From: Luteolibacter yonseiensis
GTDB lineage: Bacteria; Verrucomicrobiota; Verrucomicrobiia; Verrucomicrobiales; Akkermansiaceae
Direction: 5' to 3'
Length of the DNA: 64,000 bases
Assembly: GCF_016595465.1 (NCBI RefSeq)
Contig: NZ_JAENIK010000012.1
Span: 992,001 to 1,056,000, forward strand
Position numbers and translations under genes: made by a program
Notes under the pieces: generated by a model
What the model saw: the letters and a program-made list of their open reading frames with translations, nothing else
Databases searched by the model: none
What the model was told of the DNA's origin: nothing
Shown here: positions 18,705 through 27,725 of the stretch, one piece after another
Position numbering within the stretch: the first letter of the stretch is position 1
Layout: each line of letters opens with the position of its first letter

Positions 18705-19934
18705 ATGAGCGAAGCCGCCAGCAAAGCGAAGAAGTCCCGGGTCAACGTGCGCCGCCCGGATGTCATGGAACGCGTCGCCGCCGAGGTGGCGGTACATTTC
18801 CATTCGACTCTCGTTGAAAAACTCCGTGACCGTGGCGGCAAAATGGTGGTGGGGAACACCACCATCCTGCTCGCCGAGCAGTTTGGATTCTGCTATGGAG
18901 TCGAGCGGGCCATCGACCTCGCCTACGCCTCGCGCAAGGTCTTCCCGGACAACCGTATTTTTCTCATCGGCGAGATCATCCACAACCCGGACGTGAACCA
19001 GCAACTCCGCGAGATGGGCATCGTCTCGCTTCCATGGAAGGAGATGAACGAAAGCTACGACGACCTGACGGAAGATGACGTGGTCATCGTGCCGGCCTTC
19101 GGGGCTCCCACCAGTTTCATGGAAAAGGTCGAGCAACGCGGCTGCTATGTGGTGGACACCACTTGTGGGGACGTCATGAAGGTCTGGCGGCGGGTCCGCG
19201 GCTACGCCAAGGACGGAGTGACCTCGATCATCCATGGGAAATCCAATCACGAGGAAACGCGCGCCACCGCATCGCGGGCGCTCGGTGAGGAGAAGAACGG
19301 CCACTACCTCGTGGTCCTCACGCTCGGGGACGTCGATTATGTCTGCAACTACCTCAAGAACGGTGGTGACAAATCCGAGTTTCTCCACCGTTTCCAAGGC
19401 GACTACTCGGAAGGTTTCGATCCGGACGTGCATCTCAAGCTGATCGGGGTAGCCAACCAGACCACGATGTTGAAAACGGAGACAGAAGAGATCCAGCGCC
19501 GCCTGCGCCAGGCCATCACCGAACGCGATGGAGATCCCTCCGCTTTCCAGATGTTCGACACCATCTGCGGAGCCACCCAGGAACGCCAGGACGCCCTCTT
19601 TGAAATGCTCCGCAAGCCGATGGACCTCCTGCTCGTGGTCGGCGGCTACAACAGCTCGAACACCGCCCACCTCGTGGAAATCGCCGAGCCGGAAGTTCCC
19701 ACTTTTTTCATCCGGGATTCCTCCCGCATCAAATCACTGGAGGAAATCGTCCATTACGACCTTCATCACAAGGAGGAAAAAACCTCGGACTATTCGCGTC
19801 TGTTCTCCAACGACCGCCCCGTAACCGTAGGCATCACGGCCGGAGCCTCGTGTCCGAACAATCTGATCGAGGAGACCTTGGTAAAGATCTTCGAATTGCG
19901 GGGGATCTCCCGTGAGACGGTGGAAGCGGTGTGA
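18705..19934 (+). CDS. ispH: 4-hydroxy-3-methylbut-2-enyl diphosphate reductase, long form
   Basis: 409 residues, longer than the ~315-residue proteobacterial enzyme and like the cyanobacterial/plant type. It makes IPP and DMAPP from HMBPP in the last step of the MEP pathway. The three Fe-S cluster cysteines are in FGFCYGVERA, VDTTCGDVMKVW and TICGATQERQ. GGYNSSNTAHLVEIA and VGITAGASCPNN match the conserved C-terminal blocks. The extra length lies in the N-terminal helix (about 45 residues) and a middle insertion around GGDKSEFLHRFQGDYSEGFD. ATG 18705 is chosen because upstream sequence is not family-like. Confidence 0.93.
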   Translation: MSEAASKAKKSRVNVRRPDVMERVAAEVAVHFHSTLVEKLRDRGGKMVVGNTTILLAEQFGFCYGVERAIDLAYASRKVFPDNRIFLIGEIIHNPDVNQQLREMGIVSLPWKEMNESYDDLTEDDVVIVPAFGAPTSFMEKVEQRGCYVVDTTCGDVMKVWRRVRGYAKDGVTSIIHGKSNHEETRATASRALGEEKNGHYLVVLTLGDVDYVCNYLKNGGDKSEFLHRFQGDYSEGFDPDVHLKLIGVANQTTMLKTETEEIQRRLRQAITERDGDPSAFQMFDTICGATQERQDALFEMLRKPMDLLLVVGGYNSSNTAHLVEIAEPEVPTFFIRDSSRIKSLEEIVHYDLHHKEEKTSDYSRLFSNDRPVTVGITAGASCPNNLIEETLVKIFELRGISRETVEAV

Positions 19935-19959
19935 TTGTGTCAATCACACCGCTTCCACC
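19919..19959 (+). terminator. Perfect 19-bp hairpin spanning the ispH stop codon
   Basis: Bases 19919-19937 are exactly complementary to 19941-19959, with a 3-base loop TGT. The left arm contains the last four sense codons of ispH and its TGA stop (19932-19934). It should act as a very stable 3' structure and perhaps a terminator, but no U-tract follows. The exact inverted copy of a coding end is unusual. Confidence 0.6.
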
Positions 19960-19990
19960 CTGCGAATCTCAGGCTAGCGCAGTCGACTTG

Positions 19991-20875
19991 CTATTTCGTT
20001 TCCGTGGCACGGCTTTTGATCTTCTTCACGGTGAATGCCGCAATTCCCAGTAGAAGCAGGACGGCGATGACTCCGGGAGCCCGGCTTGCGGGCTTCGTTG
20101 TCAGGTCATGATTCCCACCGCCAGTGGTGGAAACCTTGCGTTCGGGGCGTGATTGGACAGGGCCGTCACGGGCGACGGAGGTTCGCCCGGCGAGATTGTA
20201 GATCGTGTCGTCACCTTCGAAGGAAAAGGTGCGGGTCCCGGCTTTCACTTGTTCATACCAGACTTTCCAGGTTTCGACCTCGGAATCATCATATCCCACC
20301 GACCCGTCCGGGTACTTGTTTTTCATGGGGGCCTTCTGGATCCCCAAGCGGGTCAATGTCATCGACGCATATCTGAAGTTGGGCCTCGGAGCCCCAGTAT
20401 CCTCGAAACCCGTCGCCCCTTTGTAAGGGTCACGATCATCGTAGAGAAGCTCGCCGAGGACCTTCACAGTTTCAGGACTGGGGAGGTGCTCCAATGTTTG
20501 AAAAGCCCACATCCGTTCACGCTCATTACCCTTTCCATTTTTGGCCACTTCATCATCCATGTTCCGACGGATTTTTTTGTCATAATAATCCGCATAGCCG
20601 GGAATGGCCATAATGGTTTCTCTGATCATTTTATATATTACCTCAACATCTGAACTATGATTCCCCAATCTGATTCGATGCCCCATGCTTCTTGCTCCCA
20701 AAGACAAGAAGTCGACTTTATCCGAACCGCTCAATCGCGAAGATTTTTCCAGATTCCCTTTCCAAAGCTCGACTTGTTCGGCTTCCATCCTTCGCTCTTG
20801 TTGCCACACCTCCTCTGACAAAGATAAAGATAAAGAACTTGACATAAATGCAATAATTACAATCAATTTCTTCAT
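19991..20875 (-). CDS. Signal-peptide protein with C-terminal membrane segment, function unknown
   Basis: 294 residues starting MKKLIVIIAFMSSSLSLSLSEE, a signal peptide. The middle is helical and HEAT-like (MWAFQTLEHLPSPETVKVLGELLYDDRDP), followed by a basic/polar stalk and a C-terminal transmembrane helix, GVIAVLLLLGIAAFTV, ending in a positively charged tail. It is therefore probably exported and anchored at its C-terminus. It begins 1 base after the stop of the upstream metalloprotease-like gene, so translational coupling and a shared role are likely. I do not recognise the family. Confidence 0.7.
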   Translation of the reverse strand: MKKLIVIIAFMSSSLSLSLSEEVWQQERRMEAEQVELWKGNLEKSSRLSGSDKVDFLSLGARSMGHRIRLGNHSSDVEVIYKMIRETIMAIPGYADYYDKKIRRNMDDEVAKNGKGNERERMWAFQTLEHLPSPETVKVLGELLYDDRDPYKGATGFEDTGAPRPNFRYASMTLTRLGIQKAPMKNKYPDGSVGYDDSEVETWKVWYEQVKAGTRTFSFEGDDTIYNLAGRTSVARDGPVQSRPERKVSTTGGGNHDLTTKPASRAPGVIAVLLLLGIAAFTVKKIKSRATETK

Positions 20876-20876
20876 T

Positions 20877-23800
20877 TTAATTATCTCCCAATGGTCTGTT
20901 TTTCAACCACGTCTCCGCCACGTCCCACTCCGCCTTGACACAGACCCGTTGCTGGGTCGAAGGGCCGATGAGATCTCTGGCACTGTACATGATCCTCGCC
21001 CTCTGATCCGTGAGCGGCAGAGGTGCGGGTCCCTTGCCCTGGTCCGGATGTCCTCTCCCGAACAAGACATGGCCGATTTCGTGGGTCACGGTGCTCAGCC
21101 AGTTCTGGCGCTGGGCATAGGCGCCGTTGGCGTCCCCATCCACGCTCATCCATACCTGACTGGCGGCGGGATCCGTGATTCCTTTGACACTGCCCCCAGA
21201 AGACTGCGGATTTTCCCGCTGAAGGGTGGCATCACCTCCCATGATGTAAACCTGGATGTCTCCCACGTTTTTCCCGACGGTGACGGCCTTCTGTGCTCCC
21301 GTGGGCGGATCACTGACGCGGAACGGGGCATCGGCCGCAAGGCCCGAGTTGGATGGCGGTTGGATCGTGACGTCGAAGGAGACGTTGATCTGCTTCTTGT
21401 AGATATCATTCAGGTATTCCTCGAACTCCCCTTCGGGAGGGATGGCCGGTACCGGATCGGCGGGATTTTTCTTAAGCGGCCAGACGGAGAGCTTGACTAC
21501 ACGCGGTTTCATGATCTTGGCGCGCAGGGGCTTGCTGAGCGAATGCAGCTCACCGAGTTTGATGCTTACGACTTCCTGGGTGCCATCCGCGTCCGCAGGG
21601 GCGGAAAAGGTGACCACGGTGTTGGTGGAATCCACCGAGGAAGGACTCGCCGTCACCTTGCTGCCGGTACCACCACCCAGGGTGACGGGGGTGACCGGAC
21701 AGGCGCCACTCCGGATGCGGACGGGAATATTCCCACCCGCCGGCACCATGATCCAGAACTCCTCCTTGATGCCTTCCAATTCGTTATTGAAGGAATTGCT
21801 CGCGGTGAAGGACACCGCGTCGAGACCTTCCGAGGGGGTGGGTGTTTCCAAAAACAGCGGTGTGCCGACCATGGCCTTGGTTGCCGGACCGCCGCCCTCT
21901 TTTCTCACCGCGAGGGTCCATCCATGACGGGTGGTGTCTGTGACGAAGTTGTTGGAACGGGTCCTCCAGTCCTCCGGAAGGCCAGGGCTGCAGTTCCACA
22001 TAGGCAAAGCCATTCCATTGTGCCAGATCCCGAAGCCATCGGTGATGGCGAAACGGCCGTCGGTGGAAAAATCCAAGGCGTTGTTGAAGGAGGAACTGGC
22101 GGCGATGGCGGTCCATTGATCGCCCGCGTAATACCGCGGCGTGCTTCCATTGTTCATGGTGGCGGGAGCGATGGCCCTGTCATATCCCCTCATCATCGCG
22201 GTGACGCCGTTCGGCAGTTTTACGGACCGGTTGTAGTTCTCCTCGAATTCGTGGGTATCGTCTCCACCGCCGAAAGTGACCTTGCCGGGATTGCCGGCCC
22301 CGATTCCTCCGAATCCGCCACCGGCATCCACCCAGCCGGCGAAATCCGGAGCATCCGCCCCTGACGTGACGACATCCCCGCCGGAGCCACTCGGTTTGAG
22401 CTTCCATATTTTCAACGGATTCGGGACAGGATACTTATAGCCATAACGCGGCTCCCCCCCTTCCTCATAATCTGCGTTATAATCCACCTTGGTCGCCTGG
22501 TATCCGATGAATTCGTTGTTTTCGTTGAGCAACATATCCGGGTTGATAAGGCCATAGCCGACGTCACGGGTGACCTGAGGATAGATGTCCCCAACTTTCA
22601 GCACCACGGGAGCACCTCCCGCGGAACTCCATCTGACCATGCATGATACGGTGGCCTCATACTCGTCGCCGGGAAAGTCGATCGCTCCCTGCCCGAGGAT
22701 CAGTCCGTCATCACCGAGGGCGATGGATCCGCAGAAGGACAGGTCCGTGCCGATATCGGGCAAATCGACAAGCCCGCCATTGTGCCACAGGGAGTTTTTG
22801 AAGAGCACCTTGCCCTGGTCATTGACTTGAAACGGTGTCTTTTTGTCTCCAAGCAAGGGATCGCCTTCCGCCGGTAACATCACATCGAACCACGCGAACC
22901 GCATTGCGCCGCCTTTGACCCAGTTGATCTGTTCGTCGGACTTCGAGGCATCGTTCTTGTCAACGATGCCATCACCATCCGAGTCGAGTTCGTCGCCGTC
23001 GGGGATTCCGTTATGATTGGTATCACCCGAGAAGGGGTCGCCCCTGGGCCCACCTTCATTTCCTCCGCCTCCGCTTCCACCACCACTTCCCGTGCCGGGG
23101 TCGGATTGATCTCTGACGATCAGGTCGAACTCAAGCCAGTCCGGTGTGCTGTCGCCATCGGAATCGAGCGACCAGTTCGGGACCACCCGCCAGAATTTTC
23201 GAGAGCCCGCGGAAGATGCGGGGTCTTGCACACTGTTGCGCGCACGGGCGACGCTGGCAGCGACCTCCGCATTCATCGCAGGAAGATTTTCTTGAAAAGT
23301 CTCGACCATCTTTTGATCCGCAGGGCCAAAATCCGAAAGAACCGTGGGAGGCACGGAATCAGCGGGCGGGCGGGTAATCATGTATGAATAACCGTCGAAG
23401 GTATTCCAATAGAATGGCATTTGGTGCCACTCGGCCACCGCGTCAGCCTCTGGCAAATAATGTCGCATCGCGTTGCCGGTATCGAGTGACCTCCAGGAAA
23501 GCAGCAGCCCTCCTCCTATGGCCCGTTGCATGTATAACGAGACATTCACCGGACGCGGCACCGTAGATGGAGGTCCACCGCCGGCCGTGGCCGCTTCGTG
23601 GATTTTTCGCGATCATCGGGATAACGACTTCCTGGCCCAAGCCGTAAAACTCGTCATCAAGTGTCTGCCAGTGGGTCAGGTCCTCCGAGGTCTGGACGGA
23701 ATAGAGGACGCCCGGAGTGGTTTTGAATACCAGTGACACGATATCCCGCGTGCCGGTCGTGTCCGGGACCTGTTCCATCCAGTGACGGGGTGGGGTGTCA

Positions 23801-23877
23801 GGACTGACCGTCACTTGGGCGCGGGCAAGAGAGAAAAAGATCATTTCGACAAGCAGGACGCAGATCACATTTTTCAT
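20877..23877 (-). CDS. Secreted metalloprotease-like protein, interrupted by a 1-bp frameshift
   Basis: The ATG at 23877 opens a signal peptide (MKNVICVLLVEMIFFSLARA) and a YSVQTSEDLTHW module. That frame runs into unlike sequence after VVIPMIAK. Removing one base in the run at 23603-23607 joins it to KIHEAATAGGGPPSTVPRPV, which continues for about 900 residues. The long part has DSDGDSTPDW and DTNHNGIPDGDELDSDGDG calcium-type repeats and a zinc site HEIGHVLFGRGHP (21048-21083) followed by RIMYSARD as a Met-turn-like segment. The zinc motif is one residue longer than the metzincin HExxHxxGxxH. The protein is probably an exported zinc protease. Whether the frameshift is real is undecided. Confidence 0.65.
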
Positions 23878-23908
23878 GGTGGTGCCGGGAGGGGATTAAG
23901 ATCACCGA

Positions 23909-24256
23909 GTGAACTCTCTGGTAAACGAAATCCATCATGATGCGATTTTGGAGTCAACCTCCAAAAGCCCTCATGAAGACGTTGTGAAAAAGTCGATCCA
24001 TTCGAAGAGCAGCGAGCTATTGTGCGCCCGTCTCGTCGAACTGCGGAAACAAGCCGGCTTGAGCCAACGCGACCTGGCATCCAAAATCGGCAGGGAGCAA
24101 GCGCTGATAGCAAGGATAGAGCTGGGAGAACGACGTGTTGACGTGCTGGAACTTCACACCCTCTTATCTGTCCTCAGCCCGGACCCGGAAAAGGAAGTTC
24201 TAAGCATTTTCTCAGCTCTGAACGAAATTGCAAAAGAGTCGGAATCCCACTCCTAG
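23909..24256 (+). CDS. Small XRE-type helix-turn-helix protein
   Basis: Up to 115 residues. The HTH_3 domain is RLVELRKQAGLSQRDLASKIG with a recognition helix in QALIARIELGERRVDV, and the short C-terminal helix ends NEIAKESESHS. The start is uncertain: GTG 23909 lies only 31 bases from the divergent metalloprotease start, and GTG 23984 would leave room for a promoter while keeping the whole DNA-binding domain. It probably binds the shared divergent region and controls the metalloprotease operon, which is inference from position. Confidence 0.7.
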   Translation: MNSLVNEIHHDAILESTSKSPHEDVVKKSIHSKSSELLCARLVELRKQAGLSQRDLASKIGREQALIARIELGERRVDVLELHTLLSVLSPDPEKEVLSIFSALNEIAKESESHS

Positions 24257-24330
24257 GCTTTCCACGCACAATCGAATGGTTGCGGTTGGAACCTGATCAA
24301 GCGAGGGTTTGAGGACGATGGCTTGTCAAG

Positions 24331-24350
24331 AACAGGCACGAACGCCTGTT
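24331..24350 (+). terminator. Hairpin after the HTH gene
   Basis: AACAGGC (24331-24337) pairs with GCCTGTT (24344-24350) across a 6-base loop and is followed by TATATGG. It lies 75 bases after the HTH stop, so it may end that transcript; the U-content after it is low. Confidence 0.35.
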
Positions 24351-24367
24351 TATATGGATTCCAACGC

Positions 24368-24402
24368 AAAAAACAACCGCGGCAGCGCCAACTGCCGCGG
24401 TT
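24368..24402 (-). terminator. Rho-independent terminator of the sigma factor gene
   Basis: On the minus strand a perfect 10-bp stem (24393-24402 with 24375-24384, 8-base loop) is followed directly by six T residues (A-run 24368-24373 on the plus strand). It starts 36 bases after the sigma factor stop codon. This is the clearest intrinsic terminator in the window. Confidence 0.85.
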
Positions 24403-24437
24403 GAAACACACGTTTATTTGCTCTTACTATGCTGAGA

Positions 24438-25298
24438 TCAGGCTTCCGCGAAATCGCCGAGGACCGGCTTTGGCATCGGCTTTTCCTTCTTGCGAAGGGC
24501 ACGACGCATTTTGGTCAGTGCGGAGTTTTGAAGCTGGCGGATCCGCTCGCGGGTGACGCCGAACTCTCGTCCGACTTCCTCGAGAGTGAGCGCTTGGCGG
24601 CCGTTGAGACCGAAGCGTTCGTCGATGATGCGGCGTTCGCGCTCGTCGAGAACCGAAAGCAGGCCATCCAATTCGCCATGCAGATTCTTGTCGGAAAGCA
24701 TATCCAATGGATTCACGGCCTTCTCATCACTGATGACTTCGCCGAATTCCGTGGCCTCGCCTTCGTTGATCGGTGCGTCCAAAGAGGTCGGGCGATAGGA
24801 AGCTTGGCGCAACAGGGCGAGCTTGCGGTGTGGGAGACCCACTTCGTCGGCGAGTTCTTCGTCGGTCGGTTCGCGGCCCAGAGCTTCGGTCAGGATCGTG
24901 GCGATGCGGCGCATCTTGGCGATCTTGTCCACCATGTGGACAGGGAGACGGATGGTCTTGGACTGGTTTGCCAACGCCCGCTTGATGGACTGCTTGATCC
25001 ACCAGGCCGCGTAGGTTGAAAGTTTGCCGCCCTTTTCAGGATCGAAGCGCTCCACAGCCTTCATGAGGCCGATGTTGCCTTCGGAGATCAGGTCCGTCAC
25101 GGGCATGCCGTAATTGGAATAGTCTTGGGCGATTTTCACCACCAGACGCAGGTTCGCACGGATCATGTGCGCACGGGCTTCCGGATCACCGTTTTTGATG
25201 CGCTCGGCGAGAGAAATTTCCTCTTCAGCGGTGAGGAGAGGCGTTTTTGAAATCTCACGCAAATAGAGCTTCAAGCTGCTGTCTGATTCGTAGGCCAT
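24438..25298 (-). CDS. RNA polymerase sigma-70 factor, group 1/2 (RpoD/RpoS-like)
   Basis: 286 residues. Region 1.2 begins SLKLYLREISKTPLLT; region 2 includes AHMIRANLRLVVKIAQDY, ISEGNIGLMKAVERFDP and the promoter-melting/-10 helix KLSTYAAWWIKQSIKRAL; region 3 and region 4 follow, with LDERERRIIDERFGL and an HTH at LEEVGREFGVTRERIRQL. Region 1.1 and the long non-conserved insert of large RpoD proteins are absent. It could be the primary sigma of a reduced type or an RpoS/HrdB-like group 2 factor. It is monocistronic with its own terminator and diverges from pyrD across a region with repeats. Confidence 0.9.
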   Translation of the reverse strand: MAYESDSSLKLYLREISKTPLLTAEEEISLAERIKNGDPEARAHMIRANLRLVVKIAQDYSNYGMPVTDLISEGNIGLMKAVERFDPEKGGKLSTYAAWWIKQSIKRALANQSKTIRLPVHMVDKIAKMRRIATILTEALGREPTDEELADEVGLPHRKLALLRQASYRPTSLDAPINEGEATEFGEVISDEKAVNPLDMLSDKNLHGELDGLLSVLDERERRIIDERFGLNGRQALTLEEVGREFGVTRERIRQLQNSALTKMRRALRKKEKPMPKPVLGDFAEA

Positions 25299-25375
25299 TG
25301 GATGATGGGGTTGTTATTTATTAAACGTCGCCGAAGGTTGTTTATTCCTTTTTTGTTCAGAAAAAATTCATTGTG

Positions 25376-25414
25376 ATCACTTTGTCATCACTTTGAATAT
25401 TTACCGGACCCGGT
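25376..25414. promoter_or_regulatory. Direct repeat and dyad in the sigma factor/pyrD intergenic region
   Basis: ATCACTTTG occurs twice, at 25376-25384 and 25387-25395, 11 bases apart (about one helical turn). A dyad ACCGG-AC-CCGGT follows at 25403-25414. The block lies 78-116 bases upstream of the sigma gene start, in an AT-rich region that should contain its promoter. Repeats at this spacing are typical of cooperative operator sites, but the binding protein is unknown. Confidence 0.4.
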
Positions 25415-25467
25415 GATTTTCAACTTTGACTATTTAGCAATCCGTGTGCCCTTGATTTTTGGATCCC

Positions 25468-25558
25468 AAGTGGTTGATTTTTAATCAAACCACTTTTCAC
25501 AGGTGTGACAAAATGCACGATCGGTGCATTTTTCGCACGAATCGCGCCATTTTGGCGC
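25468..25558 (+). promoter_or_regulatory. Cluster of four dyad elements upstream of pyrD
   Basis: Four inverted repeats lie in 91 bases: 25468-25495 (about 11-bp stem with a bulge), 25497-25508 (TCACA-GG-TGTGA), 25511-25531 (AAATGCAC/GTGCATTT, followed by a T-run) and 25544-25558 (GCGCCA-TTT-TGGCGC). They end 44 bases before the likely pyrD start. Operators, an attenuator or an mRNA leader structure controlling pyrD are all possible; the sequence does not choose between them. Confidence 0.45.
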
Positions 25559-25602
25559 ATGAGAGGTTCGACAATCAGCGTTCCGTGACTCAATTCTTGT
25601 CC

Positions 25603-26628
25603 GTGTTTGACGCATTTTACCCAATCGCCCGCTCGGGATTGTTCCGCCTGGATGCGGAAACCGCCCATCACACCAGTTTGAAAGCCCTGCGGATGGCGGA
25701 GAAATCCGGATTGCTCGGACTGGCTTCGCCTGTGGATGAATTCACCTCTCCGGTGGAGATCATGGGGCTGAAGTTTCCGAACCGGGTGGGTCTGGCGGCG
25801 GGATTGGATAAGGAAGGAAACACCATCGACGCGCTCGGCAGGCTCGGCTTCGGCTCGGTGGAAATCGGCACCATCACCCCCCGCCCCCAGGCGGGCAATC
25901 CAAAGCCGCGATTGTTCCGCCTCGTCGAGCACGAGGCGATCATCAACCGCATGGGCTTCAACAATCCCGGAATTGACGCGGGAGTGGAAAACGTCCGTTC
26001 CTCGAAATCCTTCGGCGGAATCGTCGGATTCAACATCGGCAAAAACAAGGACACTCCGAATGAAAACGCCGCGGACGATTATCTGATCTGTCTGCGGAAA
26101 GCCTACCCCGTGGCTGACTACATCGCGGTGAATCTATCCTCTCCAAACACTCCGGGCCTGCGCGATCTCCAAGGTGCGGAAGCCAGCGCGCGCCTGCTCG
26201 AAACGCTCAAGAAGGAGCAGCAGAAGCTGGCCGCCGAGCATGGTAAAAAAGTCCCCCTGCTTTTCAAGGTCGCCCCGGATCTGGACGAAACCCACATCCG
26301 CGACCTCGCACGTGTTTTTCTGGATGGAGGGTTGGACGGCGTCATCGCCACGAACACCACGCTTGACCGCCACCTGGTGGCCGGCCATCCCCGCGCGGAC
26401 GAAGCTGGCGGCCTGTCGGGAAGACCGGTGTTTGAAAAAAGCACCATCGCATTGGAAATTTTCGCGAACTGTCTCGGCAACCGGATTCCCGTCATCGGTG
26501 TCGGCGGCATATCTTCGTTGGAAGACGCTCGGGCGAAAATCCGTGCGGGCGCGTCCCTGGTGCAAATCTACACATCATTCATCTATCAAGGCCCGAAGCT
26601 CGTGCGCGAGCTCGCAGCCGGGCTTTGA
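25603..26628 (+). CDS. pyrD: Dihydroorotate dehydrogenase (quinone), class 2
   Basis: 341 residues from GTG 25603 (VFDAFYPIARSGLFRLDAE), the usual class 2 length. The N-terminal amphipathic helices that contact the membrane quinone are present (FRLDAETAHHTSLKALR). Flavin/substrate motifs include NRVGLAAGLDKEGN, GTITPRPQAGNPKPRLFR, NRMGFNNPG and NLSSPNTPGLRDLQ with the class 2 catalytic Ser. IGVGGISSLEDARAKIRAGA binds the FMN phosphate. The enzyme oxidises dihydroorotate to orotate in pyrimidine synthesis. TTG 25597 is equally possible, while ATG 25513 would place the hairpins inside the coding region. The 158 bases to the next gene hold nothing recognisable. Confidence 0.93.
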   Translation: MFDAFYPIARSGLFRLDAETAHHTSLKALRMAEKSGLLGLASPVDEFTSPVEIMGLKFPNRVGLAAGLDKEGNTIDALGRLGFGSVEIGTITPRPQAGNPKPRLFRLVEHEAIINRMGFNNPGIDAGVENVRSSKSFGGIVGFNIGKNKDTPNENAADDYLICLRKAYPVADYIAVNLSSPNTPGLRDLQGAEASARLLETLKKEQQKLAAEHGKKVPLLFKVAPDLDETHIRDLARVFLDGGLDGVIATNTTLDRHLVAGHPRADEAGGLSGRPVFEKSTIALEIFANCLGNRIPVIGVGGISSLEDARAKIRAGASLVQIYTSFIYQGPKLVRELAAGL

Positions 26629-26786
26629 TGGCGTTGGAAGAGCTGCTTCCGACGGATCAGGGCGGCCCGTCCGCCCCTCCCTCTGCCCTTCATCAAATCT
26701 TCATACGAAATGTGTGGCACGCCTCCGCTTCTGCGGTTTTCATCAGACACAACCACATCCCCGTCCCACCCATCTAACAAAAATCC

Positions 26787-27722
26787 ATGAGCATCCCCTC
26801 CACCGCCGCCCGCTTGGAAGCCGCTGTCAGTTCTGTCGTGCGCGGGCAGCCGGAAATCGTGCGGCGTGTGCTGGCCTGCATGATCTCCGGCGGGCACGTG
26901 TTGCTGGAGGATTTCCCCGGCACGGGAAAAACCACCATGGCGAAAGCCATCGCGAAAGCGGTCGGCGGCGCGATGTTCAAGCGGGTGCAATTCACTCCCG
27001 ACCTGCTGCCTTCGGACATTCTCGGCGTCTCCATTCTCGATCCCCGTTCGCAGGAGTTCAAGTTCCACCCCGGCCCTGTTTTCACGGACATTCTTCTCGC
27101 GGATGAAATCAACCGCGCCTCACCAAGAACGCAGAGCGCCCTCTTGGAAGCCATGGGGGAACGGCAGGTCACCGTCGAGGGGGAGCGGTATGATCTGGAA
27201 GGGCTTTTCTTTGTCATCGCCACGCAGAATCCGGTGGAATTCCGGGGCACCTATCCCCTGCCGGAAGCGCAGATGGACCGTTTCGCCATGCAATGCACGA
27301 TGGGCTACGTGACCGCTGCGGAGGAAGCCGCCATTCTTGCGGATCAGGCGCAGACGCACCCGGTGAACCGGTTGGAGGCGGTGGCCACCCGCGAGGAAAT
27401 CATCGAACTGATGGAAGCCTCGCGACAGGTTCGTTTCAGCGAGGAGCTGCGGCACTATGTGGTGGCGCTTGTCGGCGCGACACGCGGCCACCCCGCCATC
27501 CAGCTTGCGGCAAGCCCCCGCGCCTCGCTCGCCCTGATGAAGGTTTCCCAAGCGATGGCCATTTTCCAAGGTGATGAATTCGTCTCGCCGGAACTCATCC
27601 AGTCCGTGGCCGCGGATGTCATCGCGCACCGCATGGTCCTGGCACCGGAGGCCCGTTATTCCGGTGCGAACGCACGCCAGATCGTGGCGGACATCATCGA
27701 GCAAACGCCTGTGCCAGCCTGA
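26787..27722 (+). CDS. MoxR-type AAA+ ATPase
   Basis: 311 residues. Walker A is PGTGKT (44-49), Walker B is ILLADEINRASPRTQSALLE, and sensor 1 is FFVIATQNPVEFRGTYPLPE. The C-terminal lid (AAA_lid_2) follows. MoxR ATPases act as chaperones or activators, usually beside DUF58 and transglutaminase or von Willebrand A proteins, exactly the order seen here: the DUF58 gene starts 3 bases after this stop. Its natural client is probably one of the two downstream membrane proteins, but that is inference. Confidence 0.92.
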   Translation: MSIPSTAARLEAAVSSVVRGQPEIVRRVLACMISGGHVLLEDFPGTGKTTMAKAIAKAVGGAMFKRVQFTPDLLPSDILGVSILDPRSQEFKFHPGPVFTDILLADEINRASPRTQSALLEAMGERQVTVEGERYDLEGLFFVIATQNPVEFRGTYPLPEAQMDRFAMQCTMGYVTAAEEAAILADQAQTHPVNRLEAVATREEIIELMEASRQVRFSEELRHYVVALVGATRGHPAIQLAASPRASLALMKVSQAMAIFQGDEFVSPELIQSVAADVIAHRMVLAPEARYSGANARQIVADIIEQTPVPA

Positions 27723-27725
27723 CCG

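Noticed and set aside
20080..20100. RAPG motif in the tail-anchored protein after the metalloprotease
   Set aside because: It lies just before a transmembrane helix, not near the C-terminus, and no Sec gene follows; it is probably chance.
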